Shown: one piece after another, positions 11,201 through 22,200 of the stretch
Numbering within the stretch: position 1 is the first letter of the stretch
Layout: each line of letters begins with the position of its first letter
Assembly: GCA_026390695.1 (NCBI GenBank)
Contig: JAPLFL010000128.1
Coordinates: 62,001 to 126,000 of the forward strand
DNA: 64,000 nucleotides
Origin: Candidatus Kapaibacterium sp.
Lineage (GTDB): Bacteria; Bacteroidota; Ignavibacteria; Kapaibacteriales; UBA2268
Direction of reading: 5' to 3'
Translations under genes and position numbers: made by a program
The notes under the pieces: model-generated
Database searches by the model: none
Told to the model about the DNA's origin: nothing
What the model saw: only the letters and a program-made list of their open reading frames with translations

Positions 11201-11512
11201 TGCACTGACAAGCTTAATCACTTGTCCTGTTCTAATTTTGTCAGCAGACTCATCTGAGTTCTGTAGATTGAGAAAATAATCGTAACAAATTCCATCTTCT
11301 GTAACGATGATATTCATGTCTGACATTTTGCAAACGAATTTGATATTTGCATCCCACTGTCCTTTGTTTTCGACAAAACCAAAATTTCGGTTTTGGAAAT
11401 CAACTATCCCGGGAGCAAGTTGTACGTAATTCTGACCTGTAATTGCAAATAATTGCGCTGATCCAGCAATCATCAACACTAACATCAGAATATTAGTAAT
11501 TGTTTTTTTCAT
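8267..11512 (-). CDS. Large secreted SBBP-repeat / Ig-like surface protein with a probable C-terminal sorting domain
   Basis: Signal peptide MKKTITNILMLVLMIAGSAQLFA from an internal ATG at 11512 with RBS aggggat. Repeated YSTYFGGS(K/E)DD...G modules, Ig-like DSGxYxC segments, C-terminal KLYSVSGEFIESVYNG...GVYWISAECG...KKALFIK. Confidence 0.85.
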   Translation of the reverse strand: MKKTITNILMLVLMIAGSAQLFAITGQNYVQLAPGIVDFQNRNFGFVENKGQWDANIKFVCKMSDMNIIVTEDGICYDYFLNLQNSDESADKIRTGQVIKLVSANVNKMTAIGKTALETVKNYFIGNETSKWATNVHEYNNVLLQNFYDKIDLNLRFDNKSPRYDFIVKPGADPTKIRMNYQGHDGIISNNNQIEFSLAFGSVKHDDIFAYQDINGERRKIECTFNYDGATVGFKLGNYNPELPLIIDPLVISSYYGGVGTDTIKQIVADKNNDLLIAGTTDSDELQTTPGVYQTTLKGNFDVFISKIRQKGTDNRIVYTTFFGGAANELSAGIGVDGENSVFIAGTTESSDIPVKSAFSQSLNGMKDGFIAKFDSNCTKLIYSTYFGGSKDDIVRGLAINYSGNAFICGETSSSKISNDANGVQKSLGGGIDGFIAEASVTGSSLAFATYLGGISEDRINAICLDQSENICAVGQTAGSDFPVFPNTSWPAPIKRSFDVTQNGKKDAVVLKLYADGTKLVFSAFCGGSEDDNGTAVCTDANDNVYFAGTTVKESKLTFPIVQPCYQIAHAGGPVDAFIGYCSSDGLKLNSMGFFGGSQAETITQIQRDSASGSFVMTGFTNSSNFPKIISDVSYLKGGNDIFIATLSANLGSLMFSTLIGGEGEDIPTSLLIDYRGDLYITGSTTSKKSFPKGALTFNSSFLGGQSDGFILKNVFGNLSVTQPANNEKYCAGADLTVIWTSDIQSSNDLYDIYIYKQSDSNNVSLIKKGVSGNSYVWSVPTNQPNAKNYKIMVAHSSGLISLTPTTFEILSAPKIVSFIASPDSLILCEGEKIKFSLNATGDITSFDWKHNNVDIPGNHDSSYTIDKVTLADAGNYTVNLGGNCQPSAMTQALKLIVKPTTKVTEFAKDTSFIDGTPAIIRIKANGVNKKYTWFKNGSKLFGETDSVLKFTKISSADAGKYKCAIVGDCSTDTSGELNITITPATVFENGAANSHLQLILTDSKDNQGLYDAEIISEIICTINLKLYSVSGEFIESVYNGTVQTGKTKLQLDMNNYSNGVYWISAECGSNVIVKKALFIK

Positions 11513-11549
11513 AATCCCCTCTATAAAATACACACAAAAAAAATATAAT

Positions 11550-12911
11550 CTAATTACTATTTTTGCTATCTGTAATGGTATTAACCGGAGTACCAAACAT
11601 AGTAGCAGAGCTTGACCTTTCAATTTTTATTTGAACTAAATCACCAGTTTTATAAAATCCACTAAAATTTGGGAATATTACAGTTTTATTGGTATCTGAT
11701 CTTCCCTGCCACTCTAAGTGATTTCGCTTGCTGGGGCATTCAACCAGAACATTATGAACTATCCCATGTTCTGATCTATTTTTTGCGGCTGATAAACTAT
11801 TCTGAAGATGAATTATTTCGTTCAATCTTCTTAGTTTTATCTCATCTGACACATCATCATCAAACTTAAATGCTGTAGTATTCTCTCTGGGACTGTATTT
11901 AAACATAAAAGCACCATCAAAATTCACCTCATTCATTAATTTGATTGTGAGCAAATGATCTTCTTCAGTTTCTCCGGGAAATCCAGCTATAATATCAGTA
12001 GATATGGCTATTTCAGGCATTTGATTACGGATTTTTCGGATCAATTCAAGATATTGTGCAGATGAATATATTCTGTTCATCCTGCTCAAAACAGCGTCCG
12101 AGCCAGACTGTACTGGCAAATGAATATGTTTGCAAACATTTGAATATTTTGCAATTGTATTAATAAGTTTATCACTCATATCTTTAGGATGAGAAGTGAC
12201 AAACCGAAAACGGATATTAGTGGCTGTTACAGCACATACAGCCAATAAATCAGGGAAATCAATACCGGTAACCGGACAAAGGTATGAATTTACATTTTGC
12301 CCTAACAAAGTAATTTCTTTATAATTTGAATTTTCTAATCTTATTATTTCATTGTAAATCGTTTCAGAGCTACGAGAGCGCTCCCTGCCTCTTGCAAAAG
12401 GGACAATACAATAAGAACAGAAATTATTACATCCACGCATAACCGAAATCCATGCAGATTTTCCATCAACCCTCAATGGAGAAATATCATCATAAGTTTC
12501 CTGCCTGCTTAATTTAACAGCAATGCCTTTCTCACCGTCGAAAGCAAGTCCAAGGATCTCAGGTAATCTTCTGTATTCATCAGGCCCGACAATTAAGGAT
12601 ACAGAATGGTTTTGTTCGAAAATCCGCTCTCTGAGCCTTTCTGCCATACAGCCAAGAATTCCGATAATTTTTTCACCTTTTTTATTGATTGAATTTAAAT
12701 TCAAAAGGCGCTTATTAATAGTTAATTCAGCATTCTCTCGAACTGAACATGTATTTAGCAATATCACATCGGCCGATTCCGGATTCTGTACCATATTGCA
12801 TCCTGCATCAGTCAGAACAGCAGACACTATTTCGGAATCACTCAGATTCATCTGGCAACCGTAAGTTTCAATGTAAACTTTTTTATTTTTATTTAACTCA
12901 TTAATTATCAT
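11550..12911 (-). CDS. miaB: tRNA-2-methylthio-N6-dimethylallyladenosine synthase
   Basis: YIETYGCQMNLSDSEIV, NTCSVRENAE, RGCNNFCSYCIVPFARGRERSR radical-SAM motif, TRAM region. Confidence 0.95.
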   Translation of the reverse strand: MIINELNKNKKVYIETYGCQMNLSDSEIVSAVLTDAGCNMVQNPESADVILLNTCSVRENAELTINKRLLNLNSINKKGEKIIGILGCMAERLRERIFEQNHSVSLIVGPDEYRRLPEILGLAFDGEKGIAVKLSRQETYDDISPLRVDGKSAWISVMRGCNNFCSYCIVPFARGRERSRSSETIYNEIIRLENSNYKEITLLGQNVNSYLCPVTGIDFPDLLAVCAVTATNIRFRFVTSHPKDMSDKLINTIAKYSNVCKHIHLPVQSGSDAVLSRMNRIYSSAQYLELIRKIRNQMPEIAISTDIIAGFPGETEEDHLLTIKLMNEVNFDGAFMFKYSPRENTTAFKFDDDVSDEIKLRRLNEIIHLQNSLSAAKNRSEHGIVHNVLVECPSKRNHLEWQGRSDTNKTVIFPNFSGFYKTGDLVQIKIERSSSATMFGTPVNTITDSKNSN

Positions 12912-12915
12912 TTTT

Positions 12916-13812
12916 TTAATTTAGCTCCAATGGCCGTACCACAGTAATCCCAATATCAGACTTAATATCCCTCAAATAGGTGTCCAAATCAGGTTCAATA
13001 CTTACTTCTTTCTTTTTATAGGATGCGTGAATAAATTTAACAATTTGATTATCCACAATTGCAATTCCAACATGAGCATAATCAAGTCCCTTTTTATTGG
13101 TAGCAATTGAAACGATGTCTCCAGTTTTAAATTTAACTAATTTATTTTTTAATCTCTCCTTAGAAATAAAATAATGTTGTTTGGAATTAATTTTGATTTC
13201 GGATTGTTTGATTACCTCAACAAATTTTTTGTTATTTTTTAAAGCCTTGTATAGATCAGGATGATCTGACATATAACAAACATTTAACTGGAATTTTTCT
13301 CCTCCTATTTCTTTTGTAATATCTTTACATATTCCTTTAGTTTCAATATCCTTAATCCATTCTGCTGTATAGTGCAGTCGTGATGTATAATCGGTCATAA
13401 TGCCGCTTCTATAGCGGATAAGTATAATTTCAGCAGTTAAATCTTTAAAATCTGCTTTCCCTTTTTTTATTATTCTTGATAATCCAAGTACTGTTTCGTT
13501 GAAGGTAACGCAGTCTAATCCTATCAAATTGACTATACACTTTTCATTTGTATCCGTATCCAATGTACCAACGATATAAGGAGTTTTAATAAATTCATTA
13601 GCAACTAACGATAAAACATCTCCCATTGGCTTCCCCTGCCAATGATCATGCTTTGCTTTATCAATTATTTTTTCAAATTTTAAAATAGAAGTCTTAGCGG
13701 AATTATCATTCTCATTTGATTCAATATTCACACATCTCAGGCTGGGTGTGAGCCAAAAGAAAATAAATTGAAACAGGATTTGTAATTTTAAGAAATATCT
13801 TTTATTCATCAA
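12916..13812 (-). CDS. DUF1460 (N-acetylmuramoyl-L-alanine amidase-like/NlpC-P60-like) secreted protein
   Basis: NLIGLDCVTFNETVLGL, GDIVSIATNKKGLDYAHVGIAIVD, signal-like N-terminus. Confidence 0.8.
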   Translation of the reverse strand: MMNKRYFLKLQILFQFIFFWLTPSLRCVNIESNENDNSAKTSILKFEKIIDKAKHDHWQGKPMGDVLSLVANEFIKTPYIVGTLDTDTNEKCIVNLIGLDCVTFNETVLGLSRIIKKGKADFKDLTAEIILIRYRSGIMTDYTSRLHYTAEWIKDIETKGICKDITKEIGGEKFQLNVCYMSDHPDLYKALKNNKKFVEVIKQSEIKINSKQHYFISKERLKNKLVKFKTGDIVSIATNKKGLDYAHVGIAIVDNQIVKFIHASYKKKEVSIEPDLDTYLRDIKSDIGITVVRPLELN

Positions 13813-14108
13813 AATCTATAATTCACTCTATTAATTTAAAAATCTCAATTTACAAAGATTTACTCAGCTTGCAAATTAATTAAATCTCATTTCCACTTTT
13901 CAAAAACCCAATTATAAGACTAAGGAAGGAAGTGAAGTTTATGAAAAATTGGAACATAAAATAATGTACACTTAATAATAGAAATTGTTAGCTTCCATTG
14001 TTGTTTTTTTTAATAAAAATCAAAATAAATATAACATTTCCAAACACTGCTACAAAAGCCATGAATGAAAATATAAACCCCAAAATTCTTATGGATTGAA
14101 ATATTTTT

Positions 14109-15308
14109 TTACTTTGATTTATAATTCAAGTAAAAATTGCCTATTCTTTCAAATGCTTTTATCAATATTTCTTCAGGAGGAAGAATAACTAATCTGATAT
14201 GACGTGTGCCTGGTTTTTGACCGAATCCATGACCTGGCACTACGACTACTCCGGTTTCCTTAAGCAATTCTTTGACGAAAAGTTCATCATCGGCAACATC
14301 AATCCTTGGAAAGGCATAGAATGCTCCTTCTGGCTTTACAAGCGATATACCGGGAATTTTACTAAGCATATTATAACAAATTGTAGCTCTTCTTTCAATA
14401 CGGGAAACCATATCGTCCAAATGACTTTGATCACCATCTAAAGCAGTTGTAATGGCATATTGAATCGGATGATTGGCACATAGTCTTGATCTTAATATTT
14501 TATTAACTGCTTCGAGATAATCTTTCATTATTTCACGGCGACCACTTGCAATCCCCCAGCCAATGCGGAATCCTGGTGCAATATAATTTTTTGAAAGCCC
14601 TGAAAAGGTAATACATGAAACATCTTCATTGAGTGAAGCAAGTGCGCAATGCTTCTTACCGCTGAAAATTAGTTTATCGTAAATTTCATCGGCTATGATG
14701 AGCAAATTGTGTTCTAAAGCCACATTTATTATTTTCCTTAAGGTATCTTCCGAATAAACCGAACCTGTTGGATTGTTTGGATTGATTAAAACAATTGCTT
14801 TGGTTCTGTCATTAATTTTTGCAGCTATATCTTCAACATCCGGCTGCCAGCCGTTTGACTCATCAAGATAATAAGGATTTGGTTCACATTCGAGTTTGGA
14901 TTGTATGGCTGTATAAAGAGGATAACCGGGAGTTGGCATAAGAAAATTATCTCCTGGATTGAGTAAAGCAGTTAAACAAATCTCAATAGCTTCACTGGCT
15001 CCGGTTGTAATAAATATATCAAGAATATTATTAATTCCTTTTCGTTCTGCATCACGTTCAATTGCAGAAATCGCGTCTGGAATTCCGGATGATGGAGAGT
15101 AACCGTTTTTATTTTCTATCATTGCTTGATGGACTGAATTCACGATTGGCAGCGGAGTTGCAAAGTCATATATATTTGGATCACCTATATTGAGATAAAG
15201 CATTTCTTTGCCGGTTTTTGCAACTTCATTTGCCAACACGATAATATCACGTATTGCATAAGTAATGTTTTCGGTTTTTCTGGCTGGAATTAGATTTGAA
15301 TTTAACAT
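14109..15308 (-). CDS. Class I/II PLP-dependent aminotransferase
   Basis: LNIGDPNIYDF, NPNNPTGSVYS, ADEIYDKLIFSG, SGLSKNYIAPGFRIGW (PLP Lys). Confidence 0.93.
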   Translation of the reverse strand: MLNSNLIPARKTENITYAIRDIIVLANEVAKTGKEMLYLNIGDPNIYDFATPLPIVNSVHQAMIENKNGYSPSSGIPDAISAIERDAERKGINNILDIFITTGASEAIEICLTALLNPGDNFLMPTPGYPLYTAIQSKLECEPNPYYLDESNGWQPDVEDIAAKINDRTKAIVLINPNNPTGSVYSEDTLRKIINVALEHNLLIIADEIYDKLIFSGKKHCALASLNEDVSCITFSGLSKNYIAPGFRIGWGIASGRREIMKDYLEAVNKILRSRLCANHPIQYAITTALDGDQSHLDDMVSRIERRATICYNMLSKIPGISLVKPEGAFYAFPRIDVADDELFVKELLKETGVVVVPGHGFGQKPGTRHIRLVILPPEEILIKAFERIGNFYLNYKSK

Positions 15309-15433
15309 TTGAATATCTCTATTTCTTATAAAAATACAAAATTAGCGAATTTCTTCTATAATTTTGAGATTAGTTAGACAAATTTTGGTATGTAATTTGC
15401 TTTAAATATCTCAGAATTTAATTTGGAGAAAAA

Positions 15434-16678
15434 ATGTTTGAAAATTTTATAAAAGAAGAGACCCAAAAAGTCCGGCTAATGCTCGATGCAGCAATGGAAT
15501 TCATTGATCTGGACGGTATTATTCATATTGAATCGCTAAATAATTCTTATAAAAAATACTTTCAGGGCGAAGCTGAGTGGATCATTTATCAAGAACAGAT
15601 GCAGCGATTACAAAATCCATTATATAATTCGAGGGATGCGGAAATTGCAGAAGCACTTTCCAACCTTGATGATCTTCTTTTCAAACATGCCAGATTTCCC
15701 TTATCCCTAATGGAATCTTATATTGATTCACTGGTCAAGACCAGAATTAATCTTATTTGCAGGCCACGTACAACTTTAAAATGGTTTGTTTTTAGGGGTG
15801 AACCCACAAAATCTTATAAAGAAATTATTCTAAGACTTAATTATTTACATGAGTATTCATATATTTCCGAAGGATTTGAATATTGGGCAAATGAAGAAAA
15901 CAATGTTAAAACACCTGAAACTCTCGTTTCAGTCTCAGATTTCGAGAAAGTACTTGAAATTTTTGATAATAAATATATATTTGATTTATCAATTGATGAT
16001 TATCTCAATTTGATTGATCCGATATTCGAGTTTTTTACTCCATATCTTGAAAATATTTCTGAGAAATCAGCACCAATCGAATCATTGATAATTTTTCATG
16101 ATGATAAAATGCTGTATCCGATAATTAATGAGTTGAAAATTTTACTTGATCAGGGTGTAAAAATAATCAGTGTATCTGATTTCCAGTCGATTCTACTGAA
16201 AATTTCCAGAGAATCAATCACAAGTGATGTTAATCATACCGCTCTGACAAGTAGCAGCGATAAAACCGAAGGCATTCATACTGAATCGAACAATATTCTA
16301 TTAATTGATGAATCCATTAACGAAAAAATTATCGAACAAACAGATAATTCCGAATTTAATAATGAAGACCATTTTAATGAAGCCTTAGAATTTGATATAC
16401 AGGAAAGTCAATCTGAATCCACAGATCAAAAAAAATCAGAAACAATATTGGAAAATAATTCTATCAACGAAAATAACATCGATCAAACTGATGTACCACC
16501 TGATAAGCCTGTATTAGAGCCAGATATGAAAGTTAATAATAATGTCTTACAATTTGAATTGTCAGGCGAAATCATTGATTCAGACAATAATCTTGCATAT
16601 TCAAATGAAGAAATTGATGCAGAATATCTTAACTTTGAAACAACGGCTAACAATATTATAGAAAATTATTCGAATTAA
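15434..16678 (+). CDS. Hypothetical protein with an acidic, low-complexity C-terminal tail
   Basis: 414-aa ORF with RBS ggagaa. Globular N-terminal ~250 aa, then a D/E/N/S-rich tail. No family recognised. Confidence 0.75.
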   Translation: MFENFIKEETQKVRLMLDAAMEFIDLDGIIHIESLNNSYKKYFQGEAEWIIYQEQMQRLQNPLYNSRDAEIAEALSNLDDLLFKHARFPLSLMESYIDSLVKTRINLICRPRTTLKWFVFRGEPTKSYKEIILRLNYLHEYSYISEGFEYWANEENNVKTPETLVSVSDFEKVLEIFDNKYIFDLSIDDYLNLIDPIFEFFTPYLENISEKSAPIESLIIFHDDKMLYPIINELKILLDQGVKIISVSDFQSILLKISRESITSDVNHTALTSSSDKTEGIHTESNNILLIDESINEKIIEQTDNSEFNNEDHFNEALEFDIQESQSESTDQKKSETILENNSINENNIDQTDVPPDKPVLEPDMKVNNNVLQFELSGEIIDSDNNLAYSNEEIDAEYLNFETTANNIIENYSN

Positions 16679-16733
16679 TCTAAGTTATTTCGTATTTTTG
16701 TTAATGTAGTTAATTCATAAACCGGGGGGAAAT

Positions 16734-17660
16734 ATGAAAACCATATTTACATCTGCACTGATTCTAAGTTTTTTAATCCATTTTACATTATATTCTCAAT
16801 CCGAGAAGGTAGCAAATTATCTTCAAATGGTTGCATTAGGAAAAATTGATCAAGTTAAATCCGAACTTCCCGACTTGCTTGCTGAATATCCTGACGATCC
16901 GGGAGTCATGCTTTTGCATGCTTCGGTTATTGAAGATGCATCCAGAGCAGTTGATATTTATAAAAAAATTGTTAAAAATTATCCAAATTCCGAATGGGCT
17001 GATGATGCTTTATGGCGTATAATCCAGTACTGCGCTATATCCGGTGATATAGAGCAAGCTAAAACAGAATTACGTCACTTTCGTGATAATTACCCAAGTT
17101 CACCATTTTTAGCTCCATCCAATGATATTGTCCGTACTGCTTTGGGAATAAACAAAAGCAAGAATACTGATCGACCCAAACTTTCGGTAAATGATAAAAA
17201 AGTCAGCGATAAGACAGATTCTGAAACTTCAACAAAACTAAAAACTTCAAAAAAAGATAGCCCTGTAAAAGAAGAAAAAACTAAAATAGAAAGCTCTGAT
17301 AATGAAGATTCTGAATCAGACGGTATTGAGCCTAACAATTTGAATAACAAGAATACTCAAAAAGTTAGCGAAAAAATCACACCTGAGAAGCATGCTGATG
17401 ATAAAGAAGAAGTGGCTGCAGAACCAACTGGATTCGGCTTACAGGTAGGAATTTATAAATCACGCGAATCCGCTGAATCCGAGCGTGACAAATATACTAA
17501 GATGCGCTTCCGTACAGAAATTCTCGAAAAGAAAATTGGGATTGAAAAAATGTATGCTGTAATTGTCGGACATTATTCAAGCAAAGCTTATGCAAACACT
17601 GCCAGACTGAACGTGAAACAGCACTGTGACTGCGATCCGATAATAACTCTTCTCCCCTGA
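16734..17660 (+). CDS. Secreted TPR-like + SPOR-domain protein
   Basis: Signal peptide; YPDDPGVMLLHASV...YPNSEWADDALWRI repeats; C-terminal GFGLQVGIYKSRESAESERDKY...YAVIVGHYSSKAYANTAR SPOR motif. Confidence 0.85.
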   Translation: MKTIFTSALILSFLIHFTLYSQSEKVANYLQMVALGKIDQVKSELPDLLAEYPDDPGVMLLHASVIEDASRAVDIYKKIVKNYPNSEWADDALWRIIQYCAISGDIEQAKTELRHFRDNYPSSPFLAPSNDIVRTALGINKSKNTDRPKLSVNDKKVSDKTDSETSTKLKTSKKDSPVKEEKTKIESSDNEDSESDGIEPNNLNNKNTQKVSEKITPEKHADDKEEVAAEPTGFGLQVGIYKSRESAESERDKYTKMRFRTEILEKKIGIEKMYAVIVGHYSSKAYANTARLNVKQHCDCDPIITLLP

Positions 17661-17700
17661 TGAGTTGAAAGTTTATTAAGTTCATAAAATAGTTTATTCA

Positions 17701-17737
17701 AAAAAAGGCTTTGAACATGATTCAAAGCCTTTTTTAT
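17701..17737. terminator. Bidirectional intrinsic terminator between convergent genes
   Basis: aaaaaaggctttgaa-catga-ttcaaagcctttttt perfect 15-bp stem. Confidence 0.9.
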
Positions 17738-17795
17738 ATTATATCCTCTATTTAGAAATTCTTCTGTTTAAGATATTCCTGAAATAAATAATTAT

Positions 17796-19211
17796 TTAAG
17801 GAAGAACTAATTGCATCAAATTATCCGCATCTGCTGGAACATAGGGATTAGCATTCTTCTCTGAAATAGGATAAACCCAACGAAGAGGTATTGCTTTTGC
17901 CGGAGCTTTTGCCGGTAGTGTTCCAGTGCGTCGCATATCGTAATATGGGACACCTTGCAAGAATAATTCAAGATATTTTTGCTTGAGAATTTCAGTTACC
18001 AAATTGGCAGTTGTCCCGCTATAAGCAGCTAAACCAGCAGCCTTTCTAATAATATCCAAATTAGTAGTTGCAGTTGGATTATCTGAGGCACGTGCCGAAC
18101 ATTCAGCAATCATAAGAACATTCTCTTGATAAGTAGCCAATGGGAAATTTGCATCATAAGCAGCAAATTTATCACCTAAACGAACAACTTTATCTTGATT
18201 GATATCAGCGGAGGCACTATCTTCATTGGGATTAGCACTTGCTTCATGGATTGCTGCTCCCCAGAATGAACCTCCTGCACCTGTTGGTGATGTAAAATAC
18301 AAAGCAAGCCTTTTATCTCCTGGTTCGGATTTCAGAAGTCTTACCATATTAGCTTCACCACGAATCGGTTGTCCTACTTCGGTATATGACCAATGTCCCC
18401 ACGGCGAGTATTCGTCTGAAGTAAGTGAATACATGCCCATTAAATTACCCGTAGCATCCTTAATACCGTTATTAGATTCGGTGAGACACTTTGAATAATT
18501 TTTAACCAACATATAATAGCGAGCTTTTAAAGTATGACTCAGAGCTGTCCATTTAGCAGCATCACCCTGAAAATTCATTTCCTGAGCAATAGAACCGCCA
18601 CCAACTTTAAAATGTTCGATAGATTGGTCTAATAGTGACTGCACAGTATCAAAAGCAACCTGTTGAGTAGAAAAATGCGAAGGATTTAACCCATCAAAGT
18701 TCACTATTATAGAACCGTAACAAGCAGCAAGTTCACCAAAAAACAAGGCTTTATATGCTTTGGCTAATCCAAGATATGTGTTTTGTAATTTAGTATTATT
18801 AGCTGCATCTGCAAGATCAAATTGAACAGACGGAGAATATTCAATAATTTTATTTGCAACTGTAATACCTCGGTAAGCAGTTTTCCACGAATCATCGGGA
18901 GGACCATCGACCGTTTGAGCGTAGTCATTCCAAGATAATGGCTGCGGACGTCCTAATCCATCAGGAGCACACATTTGCCAGCACCAGAAGCTTAAAATTC
19001 TTGAGTGATCACCTGAATAAAAATCTCCGGCAGCCACTTGTAAAGCCACAGTTAAACCCTGAACACCAATTGCTGATTTTACTTTATCGGCGCTGATAGC
19101 GTTTGGTGACTTATTTAAACCTGAATCTATACCGCAAGAATAAATAAAAAAGGTAATTATTGCAAGCAGAAAGGTTGTTTTGACCGATTTAATATTTAAT
19201 GTATTTTTCAT
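17796..19211 (-). CDS. SusD/RagB family nutrient-binding outer membrane lipoprotein
   Basis: Lipobox FFIYSCG, SusD-like architecture, C-terminal YYDMRRTGTLP...RWVYPISEKNANP. Directly downstream of SusC. Confidence 0.93.
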   Translation of the reverse strand: MKNTLNIKSVKTTFLLAIITFFIYSCGIDSGLNKSPNAISADKVKSAIGVQGLTVALQVAAGDFYSGDHSRILSFWCWQMCAPDGLGRPQPLSWNDYAQTVDGPPDDSWKTAYRGITVANKIIEYSPSVQFDLADAANNTKLQNTYLGLAKAYKALFFGELAACYGSIIVNFDGLNPSHFSTQQVAFDTVQSLLDQSIEHFKVGGGSIAQEMNFQGDAAKWTALSHTLKARYYMLVKNYSKCLTESNNGIKDATGNLMGMYSLTSDEYSPWGHWSYTEVGQPIRGEANMVRLLKSEPGDKRLALYFTSPTGAGGSFWGAAIHEASANPNEDSASADINQDKVVRLGDKFAAYDANFPLATYQENVLMIAECSARASDNPTATTNLDIIRKAAGLAAYSGTTANLVTEILKQKYLELFLQGVPYYDMRRTGTLPAKAPAKAIPLRWVYPISEKNANPYVPADADNLMQLVLP

Positions 19212-19221
19212 TTCTTTCTCC

Positions 19222-22200
19222 TTAATAATTTATTGTTAAACCAAAACGATACGAAGTTACTTGTGGTAGAGTAAAGTAATCCATGCCACGACCTTCAGCA
19301 TTTGAAAATGTATTAACTTCAGGATCGAATCCTGTATAACGTGTCCACTTCCATAGATTTCTTGCTGAGAATCTAAAAGTCATTGTACTAATTTTCCATT
19401 CATCTAAGCCATGCCAGCGGTATTCTACTGATAATTCACGTAATTTAATAAATGAACCATCTTCTATGAAAGGCTCTATAACTCCATTGAATTGATTTGA
19501 ATAAATGCTATAATATACCAATCTTGATACTTGTTTCCCACCTGTAGTTGTAACTGGTTGGCCATCGAAGTTAAACCAAGGCTCGTCTCTATCTAAGGTT
19601 TGTTCATCTGTTCCGAAACGATTCAGAGCACCTTTAGTACCGTTCCACACTTGAAAATCGAAAGCACCGTCGAATAAAAATCCAATAGTAATATCCTTGA
19701 ATATAGTAATATCATTTTTCCAACTGAGTCTATATGCTGGGTTTGAATTTCCCAAAACCTTTTGTTGAGCATCCTGAATTGGGGCGTGTAAAAGTGGAGA
19801 ACGGAAATATGTCTTACTTGACATAGTTGAACCCCAGTCATCTTCTAAGACATAAGAAACATCATCAGCTTTTATATGAGTTCCGTTATCACGATAAACA
19901 CCTCCATTTGGAGCACGTTCATAAGAACCATCAGCGTTAGCACGAATTTTATCTCCTGAATAAAGTAATTTACCATTTTCATCTCTAAGCCAACCATAAC
20001 CGAAATATGTACCTAATGGTCGTCCAACCATAGCTACATTATACAGTCCTGTAAAGGCTCCGGTTAAATCCTGATATTCATTGCCGGTCGGGTTAAGTGA
20101 GATATCAAGTTTAGTTACCAGGTTATAATTTCTCGACCAATTTACCTGAGTAGCCCATTTGACCTCGTCGGACATCCAAGGTGTTGCTTTTAATGCAACT
20201 TCAAATCCTTCATTATACATCTGTGCTGCATTTCTGAGTTGTTTATCATAACCTGTTGATGATGGAACAGGAACACTTAGCACCATATCAAAAATATCAG
20301 TATGATAAAATGTAGCTTCTAAGCCTATTCTATCTTTCAAAAAGCCCAAGTCAATTCCTACTTCACGTTCAATGGATAACTCTGGGCGAATATTCTCTGC
20401 TCCTGCAACTATATATTCACCTGAAGCTCCTCCACCTTGACGAATTCCGGTAAAACCATTACGGTTCACAGTAGTAGCGCGATCCCAAGGATCAAAGAAA
20501 CCTGAAGTACCAAATAAGAAATTTGTACTATAAATACCCGGTACACTCGGTGAGCCCGCTTCTCCCCAAGAGCTACGGAGTCTTGCATAACTTATAATTT
20601 CCTTCATATCTTTCATAAATGATTCATCTGATAAGATGTAAGAAAGTCCTGCTTTTGGAAAATAATAGAATTGCTGTGATTGTCCGAATACAGAACTTCC
20701 ATCACGACGTAAACCCAAAGTGGTCGTTATTCTATTCCAAAGAGAAGTTGAAAGTTGTGCAAAAATTCCAACTGTTTTACTATGATATTCATACGAACTA
20801 CCGGAAATTGACGGACCAGCTCCGATTTGATCAAAAAATGGTAAGGTGTGATTGGAATTAACATCGGAACTATTATTATCAAACCAAACTGTCTGACTAC
20901 CGACAACTAAGTTCATATCGAGGATATCTTCGAAAAACTTTTGTTTAAATGTTGCTGTGATATCAAAATTCTGCTGTTTATTAAGAATATTTGATTTATC
21001 AATTAAACCTTGAGCATCAGGAGAAGCTCCGCTACCTACAGCCAACCTCTGGATATTCTTATATTGATACCAATCTAAGCCGTATCTCATATCTAAAGAA
21101 GCCCATGTCAAAGGATGCCACTTCAAATTTGCACTTTCTAATATTCTGTCAATTTTGGAATTAAATTTATTATTTAATTGCGTCCATAGAGGATTATCAT
21201 AAGCAGCAAATTTATGCTGAGTACCGTTAGCATTTGTTATTACATTATTATTAAAATCAGGAGGTGTACGCAGTGCTCCAAGCATAATTCCAGATACATT
21301 TGAGCCATCTTGAGGCAAATTATTATTTATGGAGACATAATTAAAATTATTTTGCAGTGACATTTCAGGAAGAATTGATGTCCCTACATTAGCTCTGACA
21401 CTTGTTCTATTATAATCAGATCCGATTACGTATCCTTCTTGTTTGAGATCAGTCAAACTTAATAAATAATCAAACTGAGGAACTCCACCGGATACTTCGA
21501 CTGAATGTTCGCTTGAATAACCGGTTCTGAAAGGTACATCATCCTGAACATAAGTTGGAGTGCTGGGATCTAATTTTACTGATTTAGTAAGCATAGTGGT
21601 TGCTTGTGTAGTATCAACAGTAAAATTATATGTTGTATTTGATTTTGGTTTTTGCCCATAAATCGTCTGCAAAGGCACATGGTCAGTCTTCTGATCTATT
21701 TGGAAAGAACCTGTATAGGCTATTGAAGCTGGTTTATCGTAAGATGATAATTTCCCATGTTTGGTTGAAATCAAAACGACTCCATTTGCAGCACGTGAAC
21801 CGTATAAAGCTGCAGCAGAAGCTCCTTTTAATACTTCCATTGATTCAATATCCTCAGGGTTAATATCTGTGGCACGATTTGAATATTGTACGGTTCCACT
21901 TGCATCATAAAGAGAACTATTATCCATAATAATTCCGTCGATTACATAGAGAGGTTCGGAACTACCGTTAATTGTTTTACGTCCACGGATTGTAATATAA
22001 GTTCCTGCTCCGGGTGTTCCTGAATTTCTCATAACTTCCATACCTGCAACTCGCCCGCTTAGAGCATCTATAGCAGATGCAGATACCACCTTCTGAATTT
22101 CATTTCCATTAATAGAGGTTATAGTATTTCCAAGTTTGCCTCTGTCCACTTCTCCGGTAATACCTATGACAACCATTTCATTAGCTTTGATAGGATTAAC

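Noticed and set aside
19623-21863. Several 70-80 aa ORFs overlapping the SusC gene (19623-19841, 20619-20861, 21630-21863)
   Set aside because: Shadow ORFs within a well-supported TonB-linked receptor gene.
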